The notes under the pieces are model-generated. The model ran no database searches and was not told the origin of the DNA. It saw only the letters and a list, made by a program, of their open reading frames with translations. Below, one piece after another: positions 1-7,967 of a DNA stretch of 64,000 nt. This stretch comes from Methylibium rhizosphaerae (GTDB lineage: Bacteria > Pseudomonadota > Gammaproteobacteria > Burkholderiales > Burkholderiaceae_C). The stretch lies in NCBI RefSeq assembly GCF_006386545.1, contig NZ_SWAR01000029.1, positions 1 through 64,000 of the forward strand, written 5' to 3'. Position 1 is the stretch's first letter, and the number at the start of each line of letters is the position of its first letter. The position numbers and the translations under genes are program-made.

Positions 1-164
1 CGCCGGGCCGCTCCCAAGCCGGCCCGCATCCCCCCGGGGGATCGGCCGGCGTACCCGCCGGTCGAGGGGCAGTCATCCTTGCGGGCCGAGCGCCGGGCCG
101 CTCCCAAGCCGGCCCGCATCCCCTTGGGGGATCGGGCGGCGTACCCGCCGCACGAGGGGCAGAC
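1..164 (+). repeat. Tandem 90-bp GC-rich intergenic repeat (two copies) upstream of murU
   Basis: Two direct copies start at 1 and 91, a 90-base period. Both open with CGCCGGGCCGCTCCCAAGCC and share GGCCCGCATC, GTACCCGCCG and CGAGGGGCAG. I count about six mismatches over the 74 comparable positions. Each copy has inverted-repeat potential (CCCCC/GGGGG and GGCGGGTAC-type arms). The second copy runs into murU: its CGAGGGGCAG supplies the Shine-Dalgarno-like GAGGGG just before the ATG at 165. A diverged copy in the opposite orientation is at 40913-40993, beside amgK. The left edge is cut by the window, so more copies may exist. Confidence 0.85.
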
Positions 165-878
165 ATGACCCCGCAACTACCTGCGCTCATCCTCGCCGCC
201 GGCCGCGGCGAACGCATGCGGCCGCTCACCGACCGCACGCCCAAGCCGCTGCTGCCGGTGCGCGGCAAGCCGCTGATCGAATGGCACCTCGAAGCGCTCG
301 CCCGCGACGGTGTGCGCGACGTGGTCATCAACACCGCCTGGCTCGAGGAGCAGTTCCCGGCGACGCTGGGCGACGGTTCCCGCTGGGGCCTGCGCATCCG
401 CTACTCGATGGAAGGCCGCGACCACGGCGGCGCGCTCGAGACCGCCGGCGGCATCGCCAAGGCGATGCCCTGGCTCATCGAGGGTGGCGCCGAAGCGTTC
501 TGGGTCGTCTCGGGCGACATCCACGTGCCGGATTTCCTCTTCGAGGCTGCGCAGGCCGAGCGCTTCCTGCGCAGCCGGCAGGAGGCCCACCTGTGGCTGG
601 TGCCCAACCCGCCGTTCCACCCGCAAGGCGACTTCGGTTTCGACGCAGGCACCGGCCTCGCGCTGGCCGAAGCCGGCCCGGACGGCCGGCGCTGGACCTA
701 CAGCAATCTCGCCCTGGTGCGTCCGTCGCTCACCCGCCACATCACGCCCGGCACCCACGCCAAGCTGGGGCCGCTTTTGTATCAAGGCATGTCCAAAGGC
801 AGCATCAGTGCCACCATCTACGGCGGGCACTGGGAAAATGTCGGCACGCCTGAACAGCTGGCAAACCTCAACGCCTGA
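165..878 (+). CDS. murU: N-acetylmuramate alpha-1-phosphate uridylyltransferase (MurU)
   Basis: Nucleotidyltransferase of 237 residues. In the family this enzyme makes UDP-MurNAc from MurNAc-1-phosphate and UTP, in the peptidoglycan recycling route that bypasses de novo MurA/MurB. The N-terminal signature LILAAGRGERMRPLTD followed by TPKPLLPVRGKPLIE (residues 8-37) is the sugar-phosphate nucleotidyltransferase loop, and GGALETAGGI and VVSGDI fit metal and sugar binding. Length matches MurU (about 225-240) rather than the longer GlmU or RfbA types. The start is the ATG behind GAGGGG, which lies inside the repeat. The partner kinase AmgK is not adjacent; it lies at 41005-42084. A generic NDP-sugar pyrophosphorylase is the alternative. 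Confidence 0.88.
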   Translation: MTPQLPALILAAGRGERMRPLTDRTPKPLLPVRGKPLIEWHLEALARDGVRDVVINTAWLEEQFPATLGDGSRWGLRIRYSMEGRDHGGALETAGGIAKAMPWLIEGGAEAFWVVSGDIHVPDFLFEAAQAERFLRSRQEAHLWLVPNPPFHPQGDFGFDAGTGLALAEAGPDGRRWTYSNLALVRPSLTRHITPGTHAKLGPLLYQGMSKGSISATIYGGHWENVGTPEQLANLNA

Positions 879-931
879 ACCCGCGGAGCGCACGGCGCCC
901 GCCCCCTGAACAACAACGGCTAGACGACGAG

Positions 932-1660
932 ATGACGGTGTCCGTGTGGTGGCTGATCGCCGCGTTGATCGTTTCGGTGGCACTCGAAGTGCTGGTGGTG
1001 CGCGTGGCCACCGCGGCCTGCCTGTCGTATGCGCCGCTGTCGGGCGACGAGACCGACTCGGTCACCTACCAGCGCTCGCTGTTCACTCCCGGTGAACGTG
1101 CCCTGCTCGGGGTGTGGGGCGGGCTCGTCGCGGCCGGGCTGCTGTGGTGGCTGGGCGCCGCCTACGACAGCGGCTGGCTCGTCGCGCTCGGCCTGCTGGC
1201 CTGGCTGGGTGCCCTGGCGTGGGACGTCTGGACCTGGGAGCGGGTGGCCGCGAGCGTGAAGTTCGTGTCCTGGCGCCGCGGCTGGCAGCACTCCACGCGC
1301 CGGGTGCCGGTGTCCCAGGTGCATCAGCTGCACGTGGTCGAAAAGGAAAGCGTGGTGCCGCTGGGTTTTGCCCGGGTGCGCATCGCGGCCTGCTACATCG
1401 CCCTCGAAATGGCCGACGGCAAGGCCATCAAGCTGCCGCGCACGGCGGTGATCGGCGGTCTCGAGCGGGTCGAGAACGTGGCCAACTTCGTGCGCCTGCA
1501 GATGCAGATGGTCGAAGACACCCGCAAGCGGGTGGCGGCGGAGAAGCGCGCCGAGGCGCGCCGCGCGGGCAAGCCCTCGCCAGACGAGGAGCGCGACCTG
1601 CGCAAGGAGCTCATCAAGCTGCGCCGCCAGGCGGCCGGGCGCGGCACGCCCGAGGCGTGA
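932..1660 (+). CDS. Conserved hypothetical membrane protein with cytoplasmic C-terminal domain
   Basis: A 242-residue protein I cannot name. Three hydrophobic segments are visible: residues about 6-30, 60-80 and 84-102, the last ending in WDVWTWERV. A soluble region of about 130 residues follows. Its first half (VPVSQVHQLHVVEKESVV to about residue 190) looks like a small beta-rich, PH-like fold. Its second half is a charged Lys/Arg/Glu-rich helix, possibly a coiled coil, ending in KELIKLRRQAAGR. It lies 53 bases after murU on the same strand and could be cotranscribed. High third-position GC supports real coding. Confidence 0.75.
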   Translation: MTVSVWWLIAALIVSVALEVLVVRVATAACLSYAPLSGDETDSVTYQRSLFTPGERALLGVWGGLVAAGLLWWLGAAYDSGWLVALGLLAWLGALAWDVWTWERVAASVKFVSWRRGWQHSTRRVPVSQVHQLHVVEKESVVPLGFARVRIAACYIALEMADGKAIKLPRTAVIGGLERVENVANFVRLQMQMVEDTRKRVAAEKRAEARRAGKPSPDEERDLRKELIKLRRQAAGRGTPEA

Positions 1661-1677
1661 GCTTCGACGCCAAAGCA

Positions 1678-1697
1678 AACGAGAACGATTCGCATTG
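1678..1697 (+). promoter_or_regulatory. Putative Fur box
   Basis: AACGAGAACGATTCGCATTG resembles the Fur boxes of Burkholderiales, in which AATGAGAACGATTCTCATT-type sequences are usual. The 7-1-7 half sites GAGAACG-A-TTCGCAT are nearly symmetric. A possible -10 hexamer TATCCT follows at 1704-1709, so a bound repressor would cover the -35 region. It lies 67 bases before the first imelysin gene. Confidence 0.6.
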
Positions 1698-1763
1698 ATG
1701 CGGTATCCTGCGCGGCTGGCGACCGCCTGGGTGGTTCGCCCTGAACTCCCACGCAAGCTGCCC

Positions 1764-2951
1764 ATGAAACACCTGTCCCTTGCGGCCGCGCTCGTTGCCG
1801 CCTTCGCCTGCCTCCCGGCTTCCGTCCTCGCGCAGAACGCCGCCACGGCTTCAGTGACCGCCGCGGCGCAGCCCACCGAGGTGGCCCGCCACTACGCGGC
1901 GCTGGTCCACGCCAGCTACGAAGACACCCTGGCCGCCGCCGGCTCGATGCAGGCCAAGGTGGCGGCCTTCACCGCCGCGCCGTCGCAGGCCACGCTGGAC
2001 GAGGCGCGCCGTGCCTGGCTCGCCGCACGCGAGTTCTATGGCCAGACCGAAGCCTTCCGCTTCTATGGCGGGCCGATCGACGATGCCAAGGGTCCCGAAG
2101 GCCGCATCAACGCCTGGCCGATGGACGAGTCCTTCGTCGACAGCGTCAAGGACAAGCCCAATGCCGGCCTCGTCAACAACCGCAGGTTCGCCATCACCAA
2201 GGCCTCGCTGTCCCGGCAGAACGAGCGCGGCGGCGAAGAGAACATCGCCACCGGCTGGCATGCCGTCGAGTTCCTGCTGTGGGGCCAGGACTTCAGCGAC
2301 AGCGGCCCGGGCAACCGCTCGTTCGAGGACTTCGTCGACGGCAAGGCGCCCAATGCCGACCGCCGCCGCCAGTACCTCACCGTGGTCACCGAGCTGCTGG
2401 TCGACGACCTCGGCTTCCTCGTGCGTGCCTGGGCGCCGAACGTGAAGAACAACTACCGCGCCCGCTTCGAGCAGCAGGGCGGCGAAGCCCTGCGCAAGAT
2501 CTTCGTCGGCCTGGGTTCGCTGTCGCGCGGCGAACTCGCCGGCGAACGCCTGGAAGTGGCGCTGGCCAGCCAGGAGCAGGAAGACGAGCACTCCTGCTTC
2601 TCGGACAACACCCACCGCGACGTGGTGGCCAATGCCACCGGCATTGCCAACGTGTGGTTCGGCCGCCACCAGCGCGCCGACGGCAGCGTGCTGCAGGGCC
2701 CCTCGCTGCGCGACCTGGTGGCCGCGCGCGACGCGGCCGTCGCCGAGCAGACCAGCCGCGACATCACCGCCAGCGTCGAGCTGGCCGGCAAGCTGCAGGC
2801 GCCCTTCGACCAGGAGATCCGCGGCGGCAAGGACGCCCCCGGCCGCCTGCGGGTGCAGGCCTTGGTGGCCAGCCTGAACGCCCAGGCCCGCGACCTCGTG
2901 AACGCGGCCAACGCGGTGGGCATCACCAAGCTGACGCTGGTGAACCCGTGA
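1764..2951 (+). CDS. Imelysin family (M75) periplasmic iron-regulated protein
   Basis: Imelysin-like protein of 395 residues with a clear Sec signal peptide (MKHLSLAAALVAAFACLPAS, cleavage near VLAQ). The family motif GxHxxE is intact as GWHAVEFLLWG at roughly residue 174. The family is linked to iron or haem acquisition; the insulin-cleaving protease IcmP of Pseudomonas belongs to it, but peptidase activity is not general. I chose the ATG at 1764 because it begins the signal peptide; an in-frame ATG at 1695 would place the Fur box at or inside the gene. The stop overlaps the GTG start of the next gene by four bases, so this is the first gene of a coupled four-gene operon. Confidence 0.9.
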   Translation: MKHLSLAAALVAAFACLPASVLAQNAATASVTAAAQPTEVARHYAALVHASYEDTLAAAGSMQAKVAAFTAAPSQATLDEARRAWLAAREFYGQTEAFRFYGGPIDDAKGPEGRINAWPMDESFVDSVKDKPNAGLVNNRRFAITKASLSRQNERGGEENIATGWHAVEFLLWGQDFSDSGPGNRSFEDFVDGKAPNADRRRQYLTVVTELLVDDLGFLVRAWAPNVKNNYRARFEQQGGEALRKIFVGLGSLSRGELAGERLEVALASQEQEDEHSCFSDNTHRDVVANATGIANVWFGRHQRADGSVLQGPSLRDLVAARDAAVAEQTSRDITASVELAGKLQAPFDQEIRGGKDAPGRLRVQALVASLNAQARDLVNAANAVGITKLTLVNP

Positions 2952-4360
2952 GCCGGTTGCAGCGGATCGCCCGGCCGGCGCTGCTGGCCGTGGGCGCGTG
3001 CCTGGCGCTCGGCGCCCTCGCGCTGCAGGCCGCGTTCGAGCCGCAGGGCGACTCGCCGGTGGGCGGCGCCGCCACGGTGGAGGCGGACGGCCGCAATGCC
3101 TTCAGCTTCCCGGCCGCCAACCTGTCCGACGAGGAGCGGGCGCGCTTCGCCGTCGGCAACTCGTTCTTCCGCCGCAACTGGGTCGAGGCGCCGTCGTCCA
3201 CCACCGCGCGCGACGGGCTCGGGCCGCATTTCATCGCCCGCTCCTGCGGCGCCTGCCACCTGCAGGACGGTCGCGGCGCCCCGCCTGGCGCCGGCGAGCC
3301 GGCGGTGGCCCTGCTGATCCGCCTGTCGGTGCCCGGGCGCAACGCACATGGCGGGCCGGTGCCCGAGCCGGTGTATGGCGACCAGTTCGACAACGCCGCC
3401 GTCACCGGCGTGAAGCCGGAAGGCCAGGTCACCCTGCGCCACACCCAGGTTCACGGCCGGTTTGCCGACGGCACGCCCTACACGCTGCAGAAGCCGCACT
3501 ACGGCTTCGCCCGGCTGGGCTACGGCCCGATGCGGCCGGACACGATGCTCAGCCCGCGCATCGCGCCGCAGATGATCGGCATGGGCCTGCTCGAAGCGAT
3601 CCCCGAGGCCGAGATCGAGCGCAACGCGCAGCGGCAGGCTGCCGCTGCGGGCCCCATCAAGGGCCGGCCCAACCGGGTGTGGGACGCCTTCGCGCAGCGC
3701 CAGATGACCGGCCGCTTCGGCTGGAAGGCCAACGTGGCGACGCTGGCGCACCAGACCGCCGGTGCCTTCCTGGGCGACATCGGCATCACCTCGTCGCGCT
3801 TCCCGGACGAAGCCTGCACGCCGTCGCAGAAGGACTGCCTGGCCGCGCCCCGCGGCGGCCAGCCCAACATCGACGACACCACGCTGGCCAACGTGGTGTT
3901 CTACGAAGCCACGCTGGCGCCGCCGGCGCGCCGCCGGCCGGAGCATCCGGTGGTGCAGCGCGGCGAGCAGATCTTCCATGCCGCGCAATGCGCCGCCTGC
4001 CATCGGCCGAGCTACGTCACCGGGGCACCGCCGCTGCCCGAGTTCAGCAGCGCGAAGCTGGCCGGCCAGCGCATCTGGCCCTACACCGACCTGCTGCTGC
4101 ACGACATGGGGGAAGGCCTCGCCGACGGCCGGCCCGACTTCGAGGCCAACGGCCGTCAATGGAAGACGCCGCCGCTGTGGGGCATCGGGCTCATTCCGGA
4201 CGTGAACGGCCACCAGCGCCTGCTGCACGACGGCCGGGCCCGCGGCGTGCTCGAAGCCGTGCTGTGGCACGGCGGCGAAGCAGCGGCCAGCCGCGACGCC
4301 GTGCTCAGGCTCAGCAAGGACGAGCGCGACGCGCTGGTCCGCTTCGTGGAGTCGCTGTGA
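2948..4360 (+). CDS. Di-haem oxidoreductase, thiol oxidoreductase-like (DUF1111)
   Basis: A 470-residue exported c-type cytochrome. Two CXXCH haem-binding motifs are present, SCGACHLQDGRG near residue 100 and QCAACHRPSY near residue 348, matching the DUF1111 'di-haem oxidoreductase' family. A hydrophobic N-terminal segment (LLAVGACLALGALALQAAF) serves as signal or anchor. The GTG at 2948 overlaps the stop of the upstream imelysin gene (GTGA), and its own stop overlaps the next ATG (TGATG), so the operon is translationally coupled. A periplasmic redox step on iron or haem, linked to the flanking imelysins, is an inference from context. Confidence 0.88.
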   Translation: MSRLQRIARPALLAVGACLALGALALQAAFEPQGDSPVGGAATVEADGRNAFSFPAANLSDEERARFAVGNSFFRRNWVEAPSSTTARDGLGPHFIARSCGACHLQDGRGAPPGAGEPAVALLIRLSVPGRNAHGGPVPEPVYGDQFDNAAVTGVKPEGQVTLRHTQVHGRFADGTPYTLQKPHYGFARLGYGPMRPDTMLSPRIAPQMIGMGLLEAIPEAEIERNAQRQAAAAGPIKGRPNRVWDAFAQRQMTGRFGWKANVATLAHQTAGAFLGDIGITSSRFPDEACTPSQKDCLAAPRGGQPNIDDTTLANVVFYEATLAPPARRRPEHPVVQRGEQIFHAAQCAACHRPSYVTGAPPLPEFSSAKLAGQRIWPYTDLLLHDMGEGLADGRPDFEANGRQWKTPPLWGIGLIPDVNGHQRLLHDGRARGVLEAVLWHGGEAAASRDAVLRLSKDERDALVRFVESL

Positions 4361-5448
4361 TGGCGGCAGCTTCCCTGCGGCGTCACGTCCTGCTGGCGCT
4401 GGCGGCCTTGGCGCTGGGCCTGAACGCGCCCGCGCTGCGCGCGCAGGTGGTGGCCGTGCCGTACTACGACGCGCCGGCCTACACCGCGGCCCTGCTCGCG
4501 CACGGCGAACTGCCGCGCGCCCTCGCGTTGCAGCGCGAGTCGGCCGCCTTGCAGCAGGCGCTGCAGCGCCTGTGCGAGCAACGCACCGACAAGACCGCGC
4601 TCGCCGCCGCGCGAGAGCAGTGGCGCGCCGCCACCTCGGCCTGGGACGCGCTGTACGCGGTAGCGGTGGGGCCCACCGTCGAGCAGCGCAGCGCGCGCAG
4701 CATCGACTTCTGGCCGGCACGGCCGCAGTCGATCCGACGCGCCATCGACAGCGCACCGGGCGACCTGCAGGCGCTCGAGCGCATCGGCGCCCCGGCCAAG
4801 GGGCTGCCGGCGCTCGAGTGGCTGCTGTGGCCGGGCGAAGCCGCCCGCAGCGAGGCCGCCTGCCGCTATGCCGCGCTGCTGGCCTCCGACGTGGCCCGCG
4901 AGGCCGACGCCCTGGCGCATGGCTTTTCGCAGCAGGCCGGGCGTGACTGGAAGGAAGAAGGCGAAGCCGCGTCGGCCTTCGCCTCGGAGGCCATCAACCA
5001 GTGGCTCGGCGGCCTGGAGCAGCTGCGCTGGCGCATGCTGGGCAAGCCGCTGGCCGCCGGCAGGCGCGACGAATTTCCGCGCGTGGCCAGCGGCAGCACC
5101 ACCGAAACCTGGCGTGCCCACTGGGGCACCCTGTCGTCGCTGGCCGTGGGGCCTGCACCGAACGACGGCTTCGGCCCGGCCCCCGCGGTGCCACCGGGGG
5201 TGGTGACGATCGAGGCCTACCTCCGCGGCCGCGGCAACAACCCGCAAGCCGACACCTGGAAGCGCGCGGTGCTGCGCGCCGACCGCGCCCTGCAGCCGCT
5301 GTGGCGCGGCAAGTCGCAGGGCCTGCCCGGCAACGCCGCCATGAAGTCGGCGGTGCAGGCGCTCGATGCGCTCAAGCGCACCCTGCAGGCCGAGGTCGCG
5401 CCCACCCTCGAGGTGACGCTCGGCTTTTCCGATGCCGATGGCGACTGA
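4360..5448 (+). CDS. Imelysin-like protein with degenerate metal motif
   Basis: Second M75-family protein, 362 residues, with a signal peptide (residues 4-29, ending LRAQ). At the GxHxxE position this copy reads GLPALEWLLWPG, so the His is Pro while the glycine and glutamate remain. That argues against the same metal chemistry as the first copy and suggests a binding or scaffold role. Paired intact and degenerate imelysins around a di-haem protein also occur in Pseudomonas (icmP region, from memory). It starts inside the upstream stop (TGATG) and overlaps the next gene by 17 bases. Confidence 0.87.
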   Translation: MAAASLRRHVLLALAALALGLNAPALRAQVVAVPYYDAPAYTAALLAHGELPRALALQRESAALQQALQRLCEQRTDKTALAAAREQWRAATSAWDALYAVAVGPTVEQRSARSIDFWPARPQSIRRAIDSAPGDLQALERIGAPAKGLPALEWLLWPGEAARSEAACRYAALLASDVAREADALAHGFSQQAGRDWKEEGEAASAFASEAINQWLGGLEQLRWRMLGKPLAAGRRDEFPRVASGSTTETWRAHWGTLSSLAVGPAPNDGFGPAPAVPPGVVTIEAYLRGRGNNPQADTWKRAVLRADRALQPLWRGKSQGLPGNAAMKSAVQALDALKRTLQAEVAPTLEVTLGFSDADGD

Positions 5449-6514
5449 CCCTGCGCGGCGGCAGTGGCTGCAGGGTGCCGGGGTACTCGCGCTGCTGCCG
5501 GCGGCGGCATGGGCACGCGCCGATGCGCCCGAATGGCTGGCCGCCTGGGACAGCTCGCAACACCACCATGTCGGCCGCCTCGGCCTCGTGGCTGCACGCG
5601 TGCAGCCGCAGGCCACCCTTGAAGTGCCCACCCGGGCGCATGGCCTGCTGGTCGAGCCGCACGGCCGCACCGCGCTGGCCGTGGCGCGCCGGCCCGGCGA
5701 CTGGCTCGTACGCTTCGACATCCGCAGCGGCCGCGCGTTGCAGTGGCACTGGATCGACGCCGACGCCCAGTTCAACGGCCATGCCGTGCCGTCGCGCGAC
5801 GGCCGCCTTCTCTACACGACCCAGACCGACCGTGAAACCGGTGAAGGCCGCATCGGCGTCCACGACGCGCGCACGCTGGCGCCGCTGCACCGCTGGGACA
5901 GCGGCGGGCGCGACCCGCACCAGTTGCTGGTCGGAGCCGATGGCAGCCTGTGGGTGGCCAACGGCGGCATCGATACCCGGCCCGAAACCGGCCGCCGCAA
6001 GCACGACCTCGAACGCATGGATTCGTCGCTGGTGTGCCTGGACGCCGCGTCCGGCCAGCCGCGCGGCCAGTGGCGGCTCGACGACCGGCGCCTGAGCCTG
6101 CGCCACCTCGCCTTCGGCCCGCACGGCCACCTCGGCATCGCGATGCAGGCCGAGCATGACGATCCGCAGGCGCGTGCCGCCGCGCCGGTGCTGGCAGTGT
6201 GGGACGCCCGCCGCGGCCTGCGCGTCGCGCCCTCGGACGGCGCGACCGGCGGCTATGGCGGCGACATTGCCGCCTGGCGCGAAGGCTTCGTGGTGAGCTG
6301 CCCGCGCCGAGATCGTGCGGTGCGCTGGCGCCTCGCGCCCGACGGCAGCGTGGCTCAGCACGACCTGCTGCCGCTCGAAGGCGCCTATGCGCTGGCTGCC
6401 GGCCGGCAGGGCGTGGTGTCGGTGGCCGGCACCACCGCGGTGCTGCAGGCGGCCACGCTGCCGCTGCAGGGCGGCCTGCAGATCGACAACCACTGGCAGC
6501 AACTGCGCGGTTGA
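5432..6514 (+). CDS. DUF1513 family exported beta-propeller-like protein
   Basis: A 360-residue protein. The N-terminus DPARRQWLQGAGVLALLPAA has the twin-arginine pattern of a Tat signal peptide. The mature part has repeated beta-rich segments with RFD, GRLLYTTQ, WVANGGI and HLAFGP blocks, typical of the DUF1513 propeller-like family. Starts at 5432 or 5438 are both possible; either overlaps the upstream gene. It is the last gene of the imelysin/di-haem/imelysin/DUF1513 operon behind the putative Fur box. Tat export would suit a cofactor-containing or folded periplasmic partner. The biochemical function is unknown. Confidence 0.85.
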   Translation: MPMATDPARRQWLQGAGVLALLPAAAWARADAPEWLAAWDSSQHHHVGRLGLVAARVQPQATLEVPTRAHGLLVEPHGRTALAVARRPGDWLVRFDIRSGRALQWHWIDADAQFNGHAVPSRDGRLLYTTQTDRETGEGRIGVHDARTLAPLHRWDSGGRDPHQLLVGADGSLWVANGGIDTRPETGRRKHDLERMDSSLVCLDAASGQPRGQWRLDDRRLSLRHLAFGPHGHLGIAMQAEHDDPQARAAAPVLAVWDARRGLRVAPSDGATGGYGGDIAAWREGFVVSCPRRDRAVRWRLAPDGSVAQHDLLPLEGAYALAAGRQGVVSVAGTTAVLQAATLPLQGGLQIDNHWQQLRG

Positions 6515-6554
6515 GCGGGCGCCAGCAGACGCCGCGCGCTCGGTTGCGGCAGCG

Positions 6555-7967
6555 CTACGCCGGCAGCTGCCAGCCCCCGCCCAGGGCCTTGAACAGGTCG
6601 AGCGCCGAGGTGAGCCGGGCCAGCCGCAGCTGTGCCAGCGAGTCCTGCGCCGCGAACAGGCTGCGCTGCGCGTCGAGCACGGTGAGCAGGTCGTCGGCGC
6701 CCTCCCGGTAGCGGGTCTCGGCCAGGCGCAGCGCACGCTGGTTCTCGTCGCGCACCGCCAGCTGCACCTCCTCCTGCCGGCGGTTGCGTTCGGCATTGCC
6801 GAGCGCGTCGTTCACCTCCTTCAGCGCGGTGTACACCGCCTGCCGGTAGGTCTCGATCAGCACCCGGCGCTGCGACTCGCCGAGGCGCACCTGGCCGCGC
6901 AGCCGGCCGCCGTCGAACAGCGTCTGCACCACCGACGCGGTGAGGCCCACGCTGGCCGTCGGATTGGCGAGCGACAGCAGCGCCGTGGTCGCCAGCCCGC
7001 CGGAGCCCGACAGCGTGATGCCGGGCAGCAGCGCCGCGCGGGCCGCGGCCACGTCGGCATCGGCCGCGGCGAGCTGCGCCTCGGCACTGGCGAGATCCGG
7101 CCGGCGCGCCAGCAGCTGCGCGGGCAGGCCGGGCGACACCTGCGGCACCGTCAGCGCGTCCAGCACGGTGGCCGCCACGTCCATGCTTTCGCCGTTGGGA
7201 CCGGTCGGCGCACGGCCCAGCAGCAGGGCCAGCGCCGACAGCGTCTGCCGCTCCTGCGTCTCGAGCGGCAGCAGCGCAGCCCGGGCCGACAGCACGGTCG
7301 AGCGCTGGCGGCTCAGGTCGAGTTCGGTGGCCACGCCGTTGCGGCGGCGCGCCTCCACCACCCGCAGCACGCGCTCGGCGATCGCGAGGTTCTCGCGCGC
7401 CACCGCCAACCGCACCCGCGTCGCGATCACCTGGAAGTAGGCATTGGCCACGCCGGTGGTGAGCGAGAGGCGGGCGGTCTCCAGGTCGTAGCGGCTGGCC
7501 CGCAGCGAAGCTTCGGCGCCCTGCCGGCCGGCGGCCAGCCTGCCCCACAGGTCGATCTCGTAGCTCACGCCCAGCGACAGGCTCGACGTTTCGCTGGCGG
7601 AGGCCGGCGCGCCGCTCGCATCGCTGCGCCGCGAGCCGGTGCTGCCGGAGACGCTCACCGACGGGAACAGCGATGCGCCCGCGGCGTTCACCGCGATCTC
7701 GGCCTGTTGCACCCGCTCGGCCGCGGTGCGCAGGTCGGGGCTTGCGGCCTGGGCTGCGTCGATCAGCTGCGCGAGCTCGACCGAGCCGAAGGACTGCCAC
7801 CACTGCGCCGCAAGGGCTTCGGTGGCGGCGCTGCTTTCGCCCCATGCCTGGGGCATCGCGAGTTCGGGCCGCGGCCCGGTTTCGACGCGGTGGGCACAGG
7901 CGCCCAAGGCCAGCAGCGCGGCGAGCGCCAGTGCGGTCGCGCAAGAGGGAAGGCGGGTCATCTTCAT
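6555..7967 (-). CDS. Outer-membrane efflux lipoprotein, NodT family
   Basis: Outer-membrane factor of 470 residues. The signal peptide ends in a lipobox (LALGACAH), so the mature protein should be lipidated at Cys24. Features typical of the NodT family follow: [18 protein letters not shown], the [20 protein letters not shown] repeat block and a second TolC-like repeat (residues about 250-450). It should form the trimeric exit duct for the MacA-MacB pump encoded directly upstream. Its ATG overlaps the macB stop (ATGA). Confidence 0.92.
   Translation of the reverse strand: MKMTRLPSCATALALAALLALGACAHRVETGPRPELAMPQAWGESSAATEALAAQWWQSFGSVELAQLIDAAQAASPDLRTAAERVQQAEIAVNAAGASLFPSVSVSGSTGSRRSDASGAPASASETSSLSLGVSYEIDLWGRLAAGRQGAEASLRASRYDLETARLSLTTGVANAYFQVIATRVRLAVARENLAIAERVLRVVEARRRNGVATELDLSRQRSTVLSARAALLPLETQERQTLSALALLLGRAPTGPNGESMDVAATVLDALTVPQVSPGLPAQLLARRPDLASAEAQLAAADADVAAARAALLPGITLSGSGGLATTALLSLANPTASVGLTASVVQTLFDGGRLRGQVRLGESQRRVLIETYRQAVYTALKEVNDALGNAERNRRQEEVQLAVRDENQRALRLAETRYREGADDLLTVLDAQRSLFAAQDSLAQLRLARLTSALDLFKALGGGWQLPA

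Noticed and set aside
1-164. CRISPR-like direct repeats
   Set aside because: Only two long units with no unique spacer between them and no cas genes; better explained as a dispersed intergenic repeat.
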